A stretch of DNA of 64,000 nucleotides from Streptomyces umbrinus. GTDB lineage: Bacteria > Actinomycetota > Actinomycetes > Streptomycetales > Streptomycetaceae. Each line of letters starts with the position of its first letter. Position 1 is the first letter of the stretch. Made by a program: the position numbers and the translations under genes. The notes below the pieces were generated by a model. It made no database searches. It saw only the letters and a list, made by a program, of their open reading frames with translations, and was not told where the DNA came from. Below are positions 50,988 to 60,104 of the stretch, piece after piece. The stretch lies in NCBI RefSeq assembly GCF_030817415.1, contig NZ_JAUSZI010000002.1, forward strand, positions 5,270,001 through 5,334,000. The letters are read 5' to 3'.

Positions 50988-53891
50988 TCAGCTCACCCTG
51001 GTGAGCTTGGACCCGTAGCCCGGTTCGACGAGGTCCGACTGGAGCGCGACCGGCACCTCGACCGCGTTGCCGCTCGTGCCGTCACCGACGCTCAGGGAGC
51101 CGACCTTGGTTCCCGCCTTGGCCTCGTGCGGGATGGCCGTGCCGTCCTCGCCCAGCTTCAGCTTGACGGTCTGTCCGGCCCAGCCCACCGCGGAGACGTC
51201 CTTCGTGGCGACGACCGGCGTGCGACCGCCGAGCCCGTCGTCCACGTACCCCACGACGTCACCCTTCTTCAGGATCTTCCGCGAGGTCAGCGCCTCCTGG
51301 GCGGCGATCATCGCCTCCTTGCTGACCGCGTTCACCGTGTCGATGATCGGCGGCTTGTGCTGGCCGAGGACCGCGCCGACGACGATGACGTTCTCACCGC
51401 CGACCTCCTGGGTGGCGGCGAACAGCAGGTTGCCGCCGGCCTTGGTGGTGGAGCCGGTCTTGATGCCGATGGCGTTGTTGTACGGCACGAGGCGGTTGTA
51501 GTTGTCCCACTTCTTGCCCGACGGGTCCACCCAGGTCGGCAGCTTGGTGATGTCCACCAGCGCCTGGATCCGCACCAGCTGGTTGCCGAGCTTCACCTGG
51601 TCCTCGGCGGTGGAGACGGTGGTCTCCTTCAGCCCCGAGGGGTCGGTGTACGTCGTGTTGGTCATCCCGAGGTCCTTGGCTGCGGCGTTCATCTTCTCGA
51701 CGAACTCCTCCTCGGAACCGCCCGTGTCCCAACGGGCCAGCAGCCGCGCGATGTTGTTCGCGGAGGGGATCATGATGGCCGCGAGGGCGTCCTTCTCGGT
51801 GAGGACGTCACCCTCCTTGACGGTGTTGAGCGTCGACTCGTTCTGCGCGTCGTAGCCGCCCTCCGTCTCCGCCTTCGCGTCGACGGGGATCTTCGCGCCG
51901 TCCTCGCCGGGCTTCAGCGGGTGCTCCTTGAGGATCACGTACGCCGTCATGGCCTTGGCGACCGAGCCGATGGCGACCGGCTTCTGCTCGCCGAACTTGT
52001 CGACCGTGCCGATGCCGTTCACGTCCATCCAGCCCTGGCCCTCGCCGGGCCACGGGAGGGAGACCTTGTTCCCCTCGAAGGCGTACGACTCGTCGGCCGT
52101 CAGCGCGAGCGTGGGCGTGGGCAGCGGGCGTACGGCCTGTACGACTGCAAACACCACGGCCAGCAGCAGCACCAGCGGCGTCCAGATCTTGACCCGCCGC
52201 ACGATCGTCCGCACCGGGGTCTGCCGGGGCGCCGGCGTGTTCGTCAGCTCCGCCAGCAGGTCCAACGGGGGCTTCGGCGGCAGGGGTTGCTGGGTCGTCC
52301 GCTCGGGGCCGACCTGCGGGATTGCGGCCGTCTCGGCGGCCGGCGGAACCGACGGCGGCGCGAGGGGCCTCGCTTTCGGCGGCGCGGGCTCGTCGAGCGG
52401 CTTGAGGGCCACGAATTTGCTGGTGCGCTCGGACTCCGGCTCGGCGGAGGGCGCGGAGGACTTGGCGGCCCAGGCCGGAGCGGGCTTGCCCTCGGCGGCA
52501 CGGTCGGCACCCTTGCCGGGCTCAGCACTCTTACCGGGCTCGGCACCCTTGCCGGGGTCGGTCGCCGTGCCCTTGTCCGTCCCGGAATCGGCTCCGGAAT
52601 CCGCTTCGGTCCCGGGCTTCTCGTCGGCCTCGGCGGCACCCGGCTTGGCGCCGCCCCACTTGAGCATGGTGGTGGGCTGATCCACGGCACGCTTCGGCAT
52701 CTTGAAGATGGCGGTGGGCTGGTCGACGGGGGGCTTGGGGTCGTCGTCGGAGCCCGCATCCGATCCGGCGTCACCGTCACCGACGGCTACCGCGTCGGAC
52801 TGGTCCGTGTCGGAGCCGGAGGCAGCCTTCGCGTCAGCATCGGCGCCGCCCTCACCGAGGGCTTCGTCGGCGGGTTCGCCCGCACGGGCGACAGCATCGG
52901 CCGCGGGCACGGCATCAGCCTTCGCCCCACCGGGGACCTCGTCGGCGGATTCGCCCGCACCGGAGACAGCGTCAGCCTCCGGCACGGCGTCAGCCTTGGT
53001 CTCACCGGAGACTTCGTCAGCGGGTTCGTCCACGCCGGAGGCAGCGTCAGCCTCAGGCACGGCGTCGGCCTTCGCGTCGACGTCACCGTCGGCGGAACCT
53101 TCGCCCTCGGACTCGTCGGACCCGACCGCCTCGGGCGCCGCGTCCGCCTTCGCGTCGGCACCGGCTTCCGGCTGGTCCTTCGCCTCGTTGGACCCGACGT
53201 CGTCACCGTCGGTCTCGGCGGCGGAGTCGGCATCGGCGGGAGCGTCATCCGCAGCCGGGGCCTCCTCGGCAGCGGCACCCTCAGGCTCGGCGTCTTCGTC
53301 CGTCTCCGAGTCGTCGGGCTCGGCCTCAGCCGACCCGCTCCCCGCCCCGGACTCACCCTCGTCATCCGAGTCACCGCCACCGGCGGCACCCTCGGCGCCG
53401 CCCGGAACCTCCGCGTCGCCCCCGGCCGAACCCACCGAACCGTCCGAACCGGATGTGTCCGATTCCGGACCGTCGGCCCCGTCGGCGTCACCGGAAACTT
53501 CGGCGTCACCGGAGCCATCGGCGCCAGAGGCGCCCTCAGGCGCCTCGTCGTCCGCTGTGGCGACCCACGCGGCCACCACGTCCCGCAGACGCGCGTCACC
53601 GCCCTCGGCGCCCTTGGCGGGGCCCTTCCCGGCGGACTCACGGTCCGCAGAACCGTCACTCCCCTGAGAACTCCCGGCGGCGGACCCCTCCGACCCCGCC
53701 GAACCCGCGGAGCGCTTCGTCGAGAACACCGCCGTGGCCGTGTCCACCCGGGCAGCCGCCGTCACGGCCTCTCTGGCGACCGCCAGCCGCGGATCCGGAA
53801 CCGGAGCCTTGCTCCCCGACGTCGGTTCTGCCGACGACTCGTGCTGCTTCGACCTGTCGGGGGACTCGCCCGCCACCGGTGCCTCCTCCAT
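50988..53891 (-). CDS. D-alanyl-D-alanine carboxypeptidase with giant acidic N-terminal region
   Basis: 967 residues. The C-terminal third is a peptidase S11 (DacA/DacC) domain: SxxK motif SVAK near residue 642, SAN near 711 and KTG near 810, plus the beta domain to the end. A membrane helix lies near 565-585 (IWTPLVLLLAVVFAVVQAV). Residues 1-560 are disordered, rich in Ala, Asp, Glu and Ser, with repeats of the type KADAVPEADAVSGAGESADE. The tail would be cytoplasmic, the enzyme outside. ATG 53891 follows CGGAG; the 22 codons before it are unlikely. Confidence 0.92.
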   Translation of the reverse strand: MEEAPVAGESPDRSKQHESSAEPTSGSKAPVPDPRLAVAREAVTAAARVDTATAVFSTKRSAGSAGSEGSAAGSSQGSDGSADRESAGKGPAKGAEGGDARLRDVVAAWVATADDEAPEGASGADGSGDAEVSGDADGADGPESDTSGSDGSVGSAGGDAEVPGGAEGAAGGGDSDDEGESGAGSGSAEAEPDDSETDEDAEPEGAAAEEAPAADDAPADADSAAETDGDDVGSNEAKDQPEAGADAKADAAPEAVGSDESEGEGSADGDVDAKADAVPEADAASGVDEPADEVSGETKADAVPEADAVSGAGESADEVPGGAKADAVPAADAVARAGEPADEALGEGGADADAKAASGSDTDQSDAVAVGDGDAGSDAGSDDDPKPPVDQPTAIFKMPKRAVDQPTTMLKWGGAKPGAAEADEKPGTEADSGADSGTDKGTATDPGKGAEPGKSAEPGKGADRAAEGKPAPAWAAKSSAPSAEPESERTSKFVALKPLDEPAPPKARPLAPPSVPPAAETAAIPQVGPERTTQQPLPPKPPLDLLAELTNTPAPRQTPVRTIVRRVKIWTPLVLLLAVVFAVVQAVRPLPTPTLALTADESYAFEGNKVSLPWPGEGQGWMDVNGIGTVDKFGEQKPVAIGSVAKAMTAYVILKEHPLKPGEDGAKIPVDAKAETEGGYDAQNESTLNTVKEGDVLTEKDALAAIMIPSANNIARLLARWDTGGSEEEFVEKMNAAAKDLGMTNTTYTDPSGLKETTVSTAEDQVKLGNQLVRIQALVDITKLPTWVDPSGKKWDNYNRLVPYNNAIGIKTGSTTKAGGNLLFAATQEVGGENVIVVGAVLGQHKPPIIDTVNAVSKEAMIAAQEALTSRKILKKGDVVGYVDDGLGGRTPVVATKDVSAVGWAGQTVKLKLGEDGTAIPHEAKAGTKVGSLSVGDGTSGNAVEVPVALQSDLVEPGYGSKLTRVS

Positions 53892-54117
53892 GTGCCACAA
53901 CTCCGTGCGGCCAACCGAACCATGAACCCGCCAAGCAGTGCACACACGCCCGGACATCCCGTGTCCGAACCATGTACCAGTGTCCTGTGTGCGGGCTTAA
54001 CCCCCGTGGTAGACGAGAACGACATACCTATCGGTTCCACTACATTCCGGTCACGCACTCTCGACAGACCAATGTGAGAGGGGTCACCCTGTCATTCATC
54101 CACGCGGGGAGGCATGG

Positions 54118-54873
54118 ATGGGCAGGAGCCGCAGAACACTTCCGGAGGAGCTTCTGCTGCTGGCGCTGGACCCGACCACGGGTACCACCGCACAGCCGCA
54201 GTCGCTCGACCTAGGTCTGGCCGGAGCGCAGCTAGTGGAGCTGGCGCTGGCCGGACGGATAGCCCCAGACGGGGATCGTATCGCCGTGGTGGCACCACGG
54301 CCGACCGGAGATCCGACCTTGGACTGTGCGCTGGAACTACTCCGCAGGCGGGGTGCTCCAGTACGCGCTGTGAACTGGATCGGCGGACCCCGACTGGGGC
54401 TGCGCCAGACCTATCTCTCGCATCTGGAGCGGTGCGGCATGGTGCATGCCGTGGCGGGACAGATGTGCGGGGTGCTTCCGACGACTCGCTATCAGGCGAC
54501 GGACACGGAGATCAGCCGGGAGATCAGGGCCCGGCTGGACAGCGCGATCCGCACCGGCGTACCGCCGGACCCGCGGACCGCCGCGCTGGCCGCGCTGGCG
54601 CACGCCGTCGGCCTGGGCAAGCACCTCTACCCGGGGAACGAAGGGCGTTCGTCGCGCTCCCGCCTCCGGGATCTGATCAGGCACGACCCTATGGGCGGTC
54701 TCGTGGCGCACGCCGTGATGGACGTCCAGAACGGTGTGGCAGCTCAGCCACGCCGCAGCCCGGCACCGGCCGGCCGTCAGGCCGCCCCCGGAGCCAGGCC
54801 CGCACCGGAGCCCGCCAGGGGCGTCCCGATGCAACCGCGCCGCGGTTCGATGGCGCGTGCCGTGGCTCACTGA
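54118..54873 (+). CDS. GPP34 (GOLPH3-like) domain protein
   Basis: 251 residues. GPP34 fold: LPEELLLLALDPTTG at the start, QLVELALAGRIAPDGDRI, and GLGKHLYPGNEGRSSRSRL in the second half. The eukaryotic relatives bind phosphoinositides; Streptomyces carries many copies of unknown function. The last about 60 residues are Pro/Ala/Arg rich and disordered. Start ATG 54118 follows GGGGAGGC. Confidence 0.9.
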   Translation: MGRSRRTLPEELLLLALDPTTGTTAQPQSLDLGLAGAQLVELALAGRIAPDGDRIAVVAPRPTGDPTLDCALELLRRRGAPVRAVNWIGGPRLGLRQTYLSHLERCGMVHAVAGQMCGVLPTTRYQATDTEISREIRARLDSAIRTGVPPDPRTAALAALAHAVGLGKHLYPGNEGRSSRSRLRDLIRHDPMGGLVAHAVMDVQNGVAAQPRRSPAPAGRQAAPGARPAPEPARGVPMQPRRGSMARAVAH

Positions 54874-55353
54874 GCCGCAGTCCCACGGCACCCGCCGGCA
54901 CGACCGCGACACAGCAGTACCCGTAGGACCAGCAGGACCCGACAACCGCAGTACCCGCCGTGCAGCACGCGGCACGCCTCGCGTGTCACGCACGTCAGCG
55001 CCGCACCGACGTCCCCAAGACCCGGTCCGGGAGCCGCTGGGACGCGCGGGGCGGTGGGCCGTACGTCCGGACGACGACACGGCCCGCCGCCCCGCGCGTC
55101 CGCATGTCGTCCTCATGTCATCCCTTGTGCCACCAAGTCGCATGTATCGCAACGTCCCGTATCTCCACGTACGACCGCGCGTCTCATCACACTTCTCACC
55201 ACTCTTCCACGCAAGGTGGCGTGAGGTGGCGACAAGTGGCGTGTACGCACGGCATATCCGCTGTTTCCCAGCGGTAGCAAGCACCTTGGTGGCAATCTGC
55301 TCAACAGCAGATACGCAAAGTACAGACAGTACGCAGCCGGAGGTGCACGTCCC
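54874..55353. other. 480-base regulatory gap before XRE gene
   Basis: No gene. Between 55213 and 55241 the motif GTGGCG occurs three times (GGTGGCGTGAGGTGGCGACA then AGTGGCGTG), a candidate binding array for the XRE regulator downstream. Short CA-rich runs near 54900-54960 have no evident role. Confidence 0.45.
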
Positions 55354-56223
55354 GTGGCGTCCAATGTCAATCCCACTGTGAGGCGACGCCGGTTGGGCCA
55401 GGAGCTGCGCCGGCTCCGCGAGCTCAAGGGCATGACGGCAGAAGAAGTGGCCGAGCGGCTGCTTGTCTCGCAGTCGAAGATCAGCCGCCTGGAGAACGGG
55501 CGGCGCAGCATCAGCCAGCGCGACGTCCGCGATCTGTGCGGGGTGTACGAGGTCGAGGACGTCCGGATCGTCGATTCGCTGATGCAGATGGCCAAGGACT
55601 CGCGCCAGCAGGGCTGGTGGCACTCCTTCGGCGACATCCCGTACAGCGTCTACATCGGTCTGGAGACGGACGCGGCGAGCCTGCGCGTGTACGACCCGCT
55701 GGTCGTCCCGGGCCTGCTGCAGACCCGTCCGTACGCCGAGTCCCTGATCCAGGGCGCGCTCCCGGAGGCGGCTCCCGGCGACATCGAGAAGCGCGTACAG
55801 GTACGGCTGCGGCGACAGGAACGTATCTCCGACCTGGAGAACCCGCTGCGGCTGTGGGCCGTGCTCGACGAGGCCGCGCTGCGCCGGACCGTGGGCAACA
55901 AGCAGGTGATGATCGAGCAGTTGGAGCATCTCGTCGAGATGTCCCACGTGCCGCATGTGACGGTCCAGGTCATCCCGTTCACCATGGGCGCCCATCCCGG
56001 GGTCAGCGGGCAGTACGCGATCCTGGAGTTCCCGGACGCGGCCGACTCCAGCGTGGTCTACATCGAGGGCGTCACCAGCGACCTGTACCTGGAGAAGGCG
56101 AACGACGTCCAGAAGTACAGCGTCATGTACGAGCACCTGCGGGCGCAGGCCCTGAACGCCGACCAGTCCCGGGAGTTCATCGCGGACGTCGCCAAGGACT
56201 ACGCCACCGAGGCGGTGTCCTGA
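55354..56223 (+). CDS. XRE-family regulator with DUF5753 (Scr1-type) domain
   Basis: 289 residues. Helix-turn-helix at about 12-70 (LRELKGMTAEEVAERLLVSQ, SKISRLENGRRSIS), then the DUF5753 effector domain (YDPLVVPGLLQTRPYAESLI, VQVIPFTMGAHPGVSG). GTG 55354 start. Such regulators pair with a small DUF397 protein, present 300 bases downstream; in Streptomyces these pairs tune development and antibiotic production. Confidence 0.92.
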   Translation: MASNVNPTVRRRRLGQELRRLRELKGMTAEEVAERLLVSQSKISRLENGRRSISQRDVRDLCGVYEVEDVRIVDSLMQMAKDSRQQGWWHSFGDIPYSVYIGLETDAASLRVYDPLVVPGLLQTRPYAESLIQGALPEAAPGDIEKRVQVRLRRQERISDLENPLRLWAVLDEAALRRTVGNKQVMIEQLEHLVEMSHVPHVTVQVIPFTMGAHPGVSGQYAILEFPDAADSSVVYIEGVTSDLYLEKANDVQKYSVMYEHLRAQALNADQSREFIADVAKDYATEAVS

Positions 56224-56520
56224 GACAGCGCGTCACCGGGTGGGACAGGTCGTCACCGGGCGGCGCGCGAGGCGGTGTTGGGTCGATTTCCACCACCCCC
56301 GGCGAGAGGGCGCCGGACAATACACCCTCGCGGTATCTCAGCGGAAGACTCCACTGGTATATGCCACCCGGTCGAGTGAATAGTCGCTTCGTACGCCGAT
56401 GTTGGCGAGTAGCGTCGATCACGCCAAGAAGCAACAACCTTGGCGCAATCCGAACCGTGGGTTCCGGAACGAACCCGCAGTGCGGTGACAGCAACTCAGC
56501 AACTGGCTACCGGAGCGAAA

Positions 56521-56721
56521 ATGGCAATCAAGCAAGGCGCCACGGATACGTGGACGAAGTCCTCGTACTCCCAGGGCAACGGCGCGTGCGTCGAGGTCAA
56601 GTCCCCCGTCCTGACGGCGCTGGCCGTCCGCGACTCCAAGGTCCACGAGGGCCCGACGCTGGCCTTCGCGGCCGGCTCGTGGAACGCCTTCGTGGCAGAG
56701 GTGAGCCGGGGCACCGTCTGA
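56521..56721 (+). CDS. DUF397 small protein, partner of the XRE regulator
   Basis: 66 residues with the DUF397 pattern: TWTKSSYSQGNGACVEVKSP, AVRDSKVHEGPTLAF, SWNAFVAEV. ATG 56521 is preceded by CCGGAGCGAAA. DUF397 proteins are thought to bind or oppose the adjacent XRE/DUF5753 factor, like a toxin-antitoxin or anti-activator pair. Confidence 0.92.
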   Translation: MAIKQGATDTWTKSSYSQGNGACVEVKSPVLTALAVRDSKVHEGPTLAFAAGSWNAFVAEVSRGTV

Positions 56722-57051
56722 CCCCACCACCGGATGCCTCGCGCGGCACGAGCACCAACGCGGCAAGAGCACCGACAAGTAGTGGATCAACAACTGTTCC
56801 GAACAACTGCATCAACAACTGCACAAGCACCACGAAAGAGCCCTCTCGTCCGGCCCGCCGTCCTGGCCGAGGGGGCTCGGCCCTTTTCCGGACTTCCCGT
56901 CTTTCAAGACCTCCAAAGGTGATCAGCTCCCCCACTGTTCGCAAACCGCTCCGACCTTCAACCGACCGTTCCCGTTCGATTACAGTGCTGGACTGTCGGC
57001 CGTACCGACGGAATCGGCACGGGATCGGATCGGGATCTGTAGGAGGCCTCG
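56722..57051. other. intergenic stretch with a hairpin
   Basis: No gene. GAGCCCTCTCG (56838-56848) and CGAGGGGGCTC (56868-56878) form an 11-bp stem with one G-U pair followed by CCCTTTTCC, a likely terminator for the DUF397 gene. The remainder leads to the promoter of the next gene; GTAGGAGG lies just before its GTG. Confidence 0.6.
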
Positions 57052-58206
57052 GTGGGTGCGACAGCCGGTGCCGTCTGGGGCCGTGCCGAACAGCAGGACT
57101 TCCGCAGCCGGGTGCGTGGCACGCTCCTCGGCGCGGCCGTCGGAGACGCGCTGGGCTCGCCCGTCGCGGATCGCTCGATGGAGGGGATCCGCGAGGCGCA
57201 CGGGGCTCAGGGGCTCACCGATCTGGCCTTCGGCCACGGCAGACGCGGGGCGGTCTCCCACCTCACCCAGCTGACACTGTTCTCCATGGACGGCCTGATA
57301 CGGGCCCAGGTGCGCCGGGACACGGGAGCCTGGCACCCGCCGACGGACCTGCACCGGGCATATCTGCGCTGGGCCGCCACACAGCGCGACTGGGGTCCGG
57401 ACGAGCGGCGCAAGGAGGACGGCTGGCTGGCCCGCGAGGAGTGGCTGTACGCCCGGCGTGAGCCCGCGCGCGCCTGTCTGGTGGGGCTGGGCGACGAGAT
57501 GATGGGGACGCTGGACGCCCCCAAGAACCCCGAGGAGCGGGGCCCCGAGGCAGCGGTACGCTCCGCGCCCTTCGGCCTGCTCGTCGGGTGGGAGCCGCAG
57601 CTGGTGATGCAGCTCGCGGTGGAGTGCGCGGCACAGACCCACGGGCATCCGACGGCCTACCTGTCGGCGGGGGCGTACGCCGTCGTCGTGCACGGTCTGG
57701 CGCGCGGTGAGAGCCTCGACGCGGCCGTCCAGCGGGCCTTGCAGCTGCTGGCCGCGCGCCCGGGACACCAGCCCGTCTCGGACGCGCTGCAACAGGCCCT
57801 GGGGGCCGTACGGCAGGGCATGCCCACTCCGGCCCGGGTCGAGGACCTGGCCGGGGGCGGTTCGGCGGAGGGGCTGCTCTCGGTCGCCGTCTACTGCGCC
57901 CTGGTGGGCGAGGACACCCGCCACGGTCTCTGCCTGTCGGTGAACCACGGCGGCGACTCGGCGGCCGCCGGCGCGCTCACGGGCGCCCTGCTCGGCTCGC
58001 TCCACGGCGAGACGGCCCTGCCGCCGTCCTGGCTGGCCGAGCTGGAGGGCCGCCCGACCATGCTCGTCCTCGCCGACGACTTCGCGATGGAGATGACCCA
58101 GGGCCCGGCCCTGCACGGCCCGGCGGGCTCCTCACCGGGCTGGCTGGCCCGCTACCCACGCGGCTACGCGGCACTGGCGGGCGCAACTCCGGTCCCGGCG
58201 GGCTGA
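57052..58206 (+). CDS. ADP-ribosylglycohydrolase-family protein
   Basis: 384 residues. Family blocks: RGTLLGAAVGDALGSPVAD at about residue 22 and NHGGDSAAAGALTGALLGSL near 305, where the Asp binds Mg2+. The first metal motif is altered: the usual TDDT reads as SHLTQLTLF, so part of the metal site is missing; many Streptomyces members share this and may not be active hydrolases. GTG 57052 follows GTAGGAGG. Confidence 0.85.
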   Translation: MGATAGAVWGRAEQQDFRSRVRGTLLGAAVGDALGSPVADRSMEGIREAHGAQGLTDLAFGHGRRGAVSHLTQLTLFSMDGLIRAQVRRDTGAWHPPTDLHRAYLRWAATQRDWGPDERRKEDGWLAREEWLYARREPARACLVGLGDEMMGTLDAPKNPEERGPEAAVRSAPFGLLVGWEPQLVMQLAVECAAQTHGHPTAYLSAGAYAVVVHGLARGESLDAAVQRALQLLAARPGHQPVSDALQQALGAVRQGMPTPARVEDLAGGGSAEGLLSVAVYCALVGEDTRHGLCLSVNHGGDSAAAGALTGALLGSLHGETALPPSWLAELEGRPTMLVLADDFAMEMTQGPALHGPAGSSPGWLARYPRGYAALAGATPVPAG

Positions 58207-58227
58207 CCACCGCCCACCGACACCCAT

Positions 58228-59064
58228 GTGACCGGCGTCATAGAGACGACGAATGCCGGGCGGACAGGCCTGGTCGTGGAACTTTCCCTACGCGCCCGCA
58301 TACGGGCCGGTGACCCGCAGGCGTTCACCGAACTGTTCACCGCACACGCCCGGGCCGTCTACAGCCACACCGCCCGCCTGACCGCGGACCGGACCACCGC
58401 GGAGGACGTGGTCTCGCTGACCTTCCTGGAGGCGTGGCGCCTGCGGGAGAGGCTCAGACCCGACGCGGGGCCCCCGGAGGAGGACGCGCCGGCCGATCCC
58501 GATCCCCCCGGGGGCGACGGGCTGCGGCCCTGGCTCTACGGCATCGCCACCAACGTGCTGCGCAACACTCGACGGACCGCCCGGCGGCACAGCGCGGCGC
58601 TCGGCCGCCTCCACGGGCTCACGGCGGACCGCGAGAGCGTGCCGGACTTCGCGGACGAACTCGTCGTGCGCATGGAGGACGCCGAGCGGGTCGCGGCCGC
58701 ACGGGCCGCGCTCAAACAGCTGCGCAGATCCGAGCGCGAGGTGTTCGCGCTGTGCGTCTGGTCGGGGCTGACCTACGCGGCCGCCGGTGAGGCCCTCGGG
58801 GTGCCGGCCAGCACCGTACGGTCGCGGCTCTCCCGGGCCCGGCAGCGGCTGCGGCGCCTGGCGGAGGCGGAGCTGGCCCGCGGACCGGCGCCGAGGACGG
58901 ACCTGCCGGAGCCGAAGGGGGACCCGCCGGGGCCGGTCGGCGACGGTCTCCGGCCGGAGCCGGGCGGAGACCCGGAAGAGAATCCGGGACGCCCTCCCCG
59001 TACCGGACAGGTCCCCATCGGCCGCCCCCAAGCGGCCCGGTCGAGACAGGAGAAGCACCGATGA
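58228..59064 (+). CDS. ECF RNA polymerase sigma factor
   Basis: 278 residues. Region 2: AFTELFTAHARAVYSHTARL and TAEDVVSLTFLEAWRLRERL; region 4: LKQLRRSEREVFALCVWSGL then GVPASTVRSRLSRARQRLRR. The C-terminal 75 residues are Pro/Gly/Glu rich. Its stop overlaps the ATG of the next gene (ATGA, 59061-59064), which looks like its membrane-bound regulator. Confidence 0.9.
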   Translation: MTGVIETTNAGRTGLVVELSLRARIRAGDPQAFTELFTAHARAVYSHTARLTADRTTAEDVVSLTFLEAWRLRERLRPDAGPPEEDAPADPDPPGGDGLRPWLYGIATNVLRNTRRTARRHSAALGRLHGLTADRESVPDFADELVVRMEDAERVAAARAALKQLRRSEREVFALCVWSGLTYAAAGEALGVPASTVRSRLSRARQRLRRLAEAELARGPAPRTDLPEPKGDPPGPVGDGLRPEPGGDPEENPGRPPRTGQVPIGRPQAARSRQEKHR

Positions 59065-60020
59065 GGCCCGAAGAACGCGAGGAACTGGCGAGGCTGCTGC
59101 CGAGCCCGGGTGAGCCGGTCCTGCCGAGCGACCGCCATGACCTGATGAAGGACCATCTGATGCTGGAACTCACCACGGACGTGCTGAAGCTCGCCCCGGA
59201 CGGGCAGGAGCTCGCCCCGGACGTCGCGACGGCCGACGAGCGGCCGAAACGCGCCGCCCGTCGCCGGTTCGCGCTGATCGCCGTACCCGTCGCCACGGCC
59301 GTCGTGGTGGCCGCCGTCGTTCTCGGGTTCGGAGGATCCGGAACCCCCTCCACCGACCAGGAGGCCGTCGACCTCCTCAACCGCATTGCCACCGTCGCCG
59401 CCGCGCGGGAGCCCGTGGCAGCCCGCGACGACCAGTACGTCTACGTACGCACCCAGGGCTCCGTGAGGATCACGGACAAGGACGTCCGGCACTTCCGCGA
59501 GAAGCGCTGGACCGCTGTCGACGGCAAGCGCGAGGGACTTGCCAGGATCACCTTCCTGAACGGTGTGAAGAAGGGCCCGCGCGACCCGCTCCAGGGGATG
59601 ACCAGGGGCACGAGGGACATGAGGCTCGGCGTCGACCCGAACGTCATCACGCTCCGCGAGGTGGAGGCGCTGCCCACCGATCCCGACGCGCTGCTCAGGA
59701 AGATCTACGCCGACGCGGGCGGCGGGGACCGGCCGGGCCAGGCGCTGGAGAGGATCGGCGGGATGCTCGACCAGGCGACGCTCCTCCCCGAGGCGGGCGC
59801 CGCGCTGTACCGCGCCGCTGCGCGGATCCCGGGCGTCTCGGTGGTCGAGAACGCCGAGGACCACGCCGGCCGGTCCGGCATCGGTCTGAGCTTCGAGGAG
59901 CGCGGCGAGCGCCACGTCTGGGTCTTCGACGAGGAGTCCCTCACCTACCTCGGCTCCGACCGGAGCGCGCTGCTCGCCACCGGAGTCGTCGACAGGATCG
60001 GTGAGACGCCGGGGAGTTGA
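59061..60020 (+). CDS. CU044_5270-family membrane protein, likely partner of ECF sigma factor
   Basis: 319 residues. Cytoplasmic N-terminus of about 70 residues, one membrane helix (LIAVPVATAVVVAAVVLGF) and an outside domain, the CU044_5270 layout. These genes commonly follow ECF factors, suggesting an anti-sigma role. It is translationally coupled to the sigma gene and followed by a strong terminator. Confidence 0.88.
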   Translation: MRPEEREELARLLPSPGEPVLPSDRHDLMKDHLMLELTTDVLKLAPDGQELAPDVATADERPKRAARRRFALIAVPVATAVVVAAVVLGFGGSGTPSTDQEAVDLLNRIATVAAAREPVAARDDQYVYVRTQGSVRITDKDVRHFREKRWTAVDGKREGLARITFLNGVKKGPRDPLQGMTRGTRDMRLGVDPNVITLREVEALPTDPDALLRKIYADAGGGDRPGQALERIGGMLDQATLLPEAGAALYRAAARIPGVSVVENAEDHAGRSGIGLSFEERGERHVWVFDEESLTYLGSDRSALLATGVVDRIGETPGS

Positions 60021-60037
60021 CGGTCAGTCAGTGCGAA

Positions 60038-60067
60038 GGGCGACCGCTCCTGTCGGAGCGGTCGCCC
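60038..60067 (+). terminator. terminator of the sigma operon
   Basis: GGGCGACCGCTCC (60038-60050) pairs perfectly with GGAGCGGTCGCCC (60055-60067) around TGTC, then CTTGTCTC. Confidence 0.85.
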
Positions 60068-60104
60068 CTTGTCTCATGCACACTTCGGCCCTGTCGTGCG
60101 GCAC

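Noticed and set aside
50922..54077. 1051-codon open frame on the plus strand
   Set aside because: It is antisense to the carboxypeptidase gene and arises from the GC-rich, repetitive acidic region; its product is Gly/Arg/Val low complexity with no domain, and the minus-strand gene has clear motifs.
55536..57461. 641-codon plus-strand frame
   Set aside because: Arg/Gly-rich shadow of the XRE and ADP-ribosylglycohydrolase genes, with no motifs.
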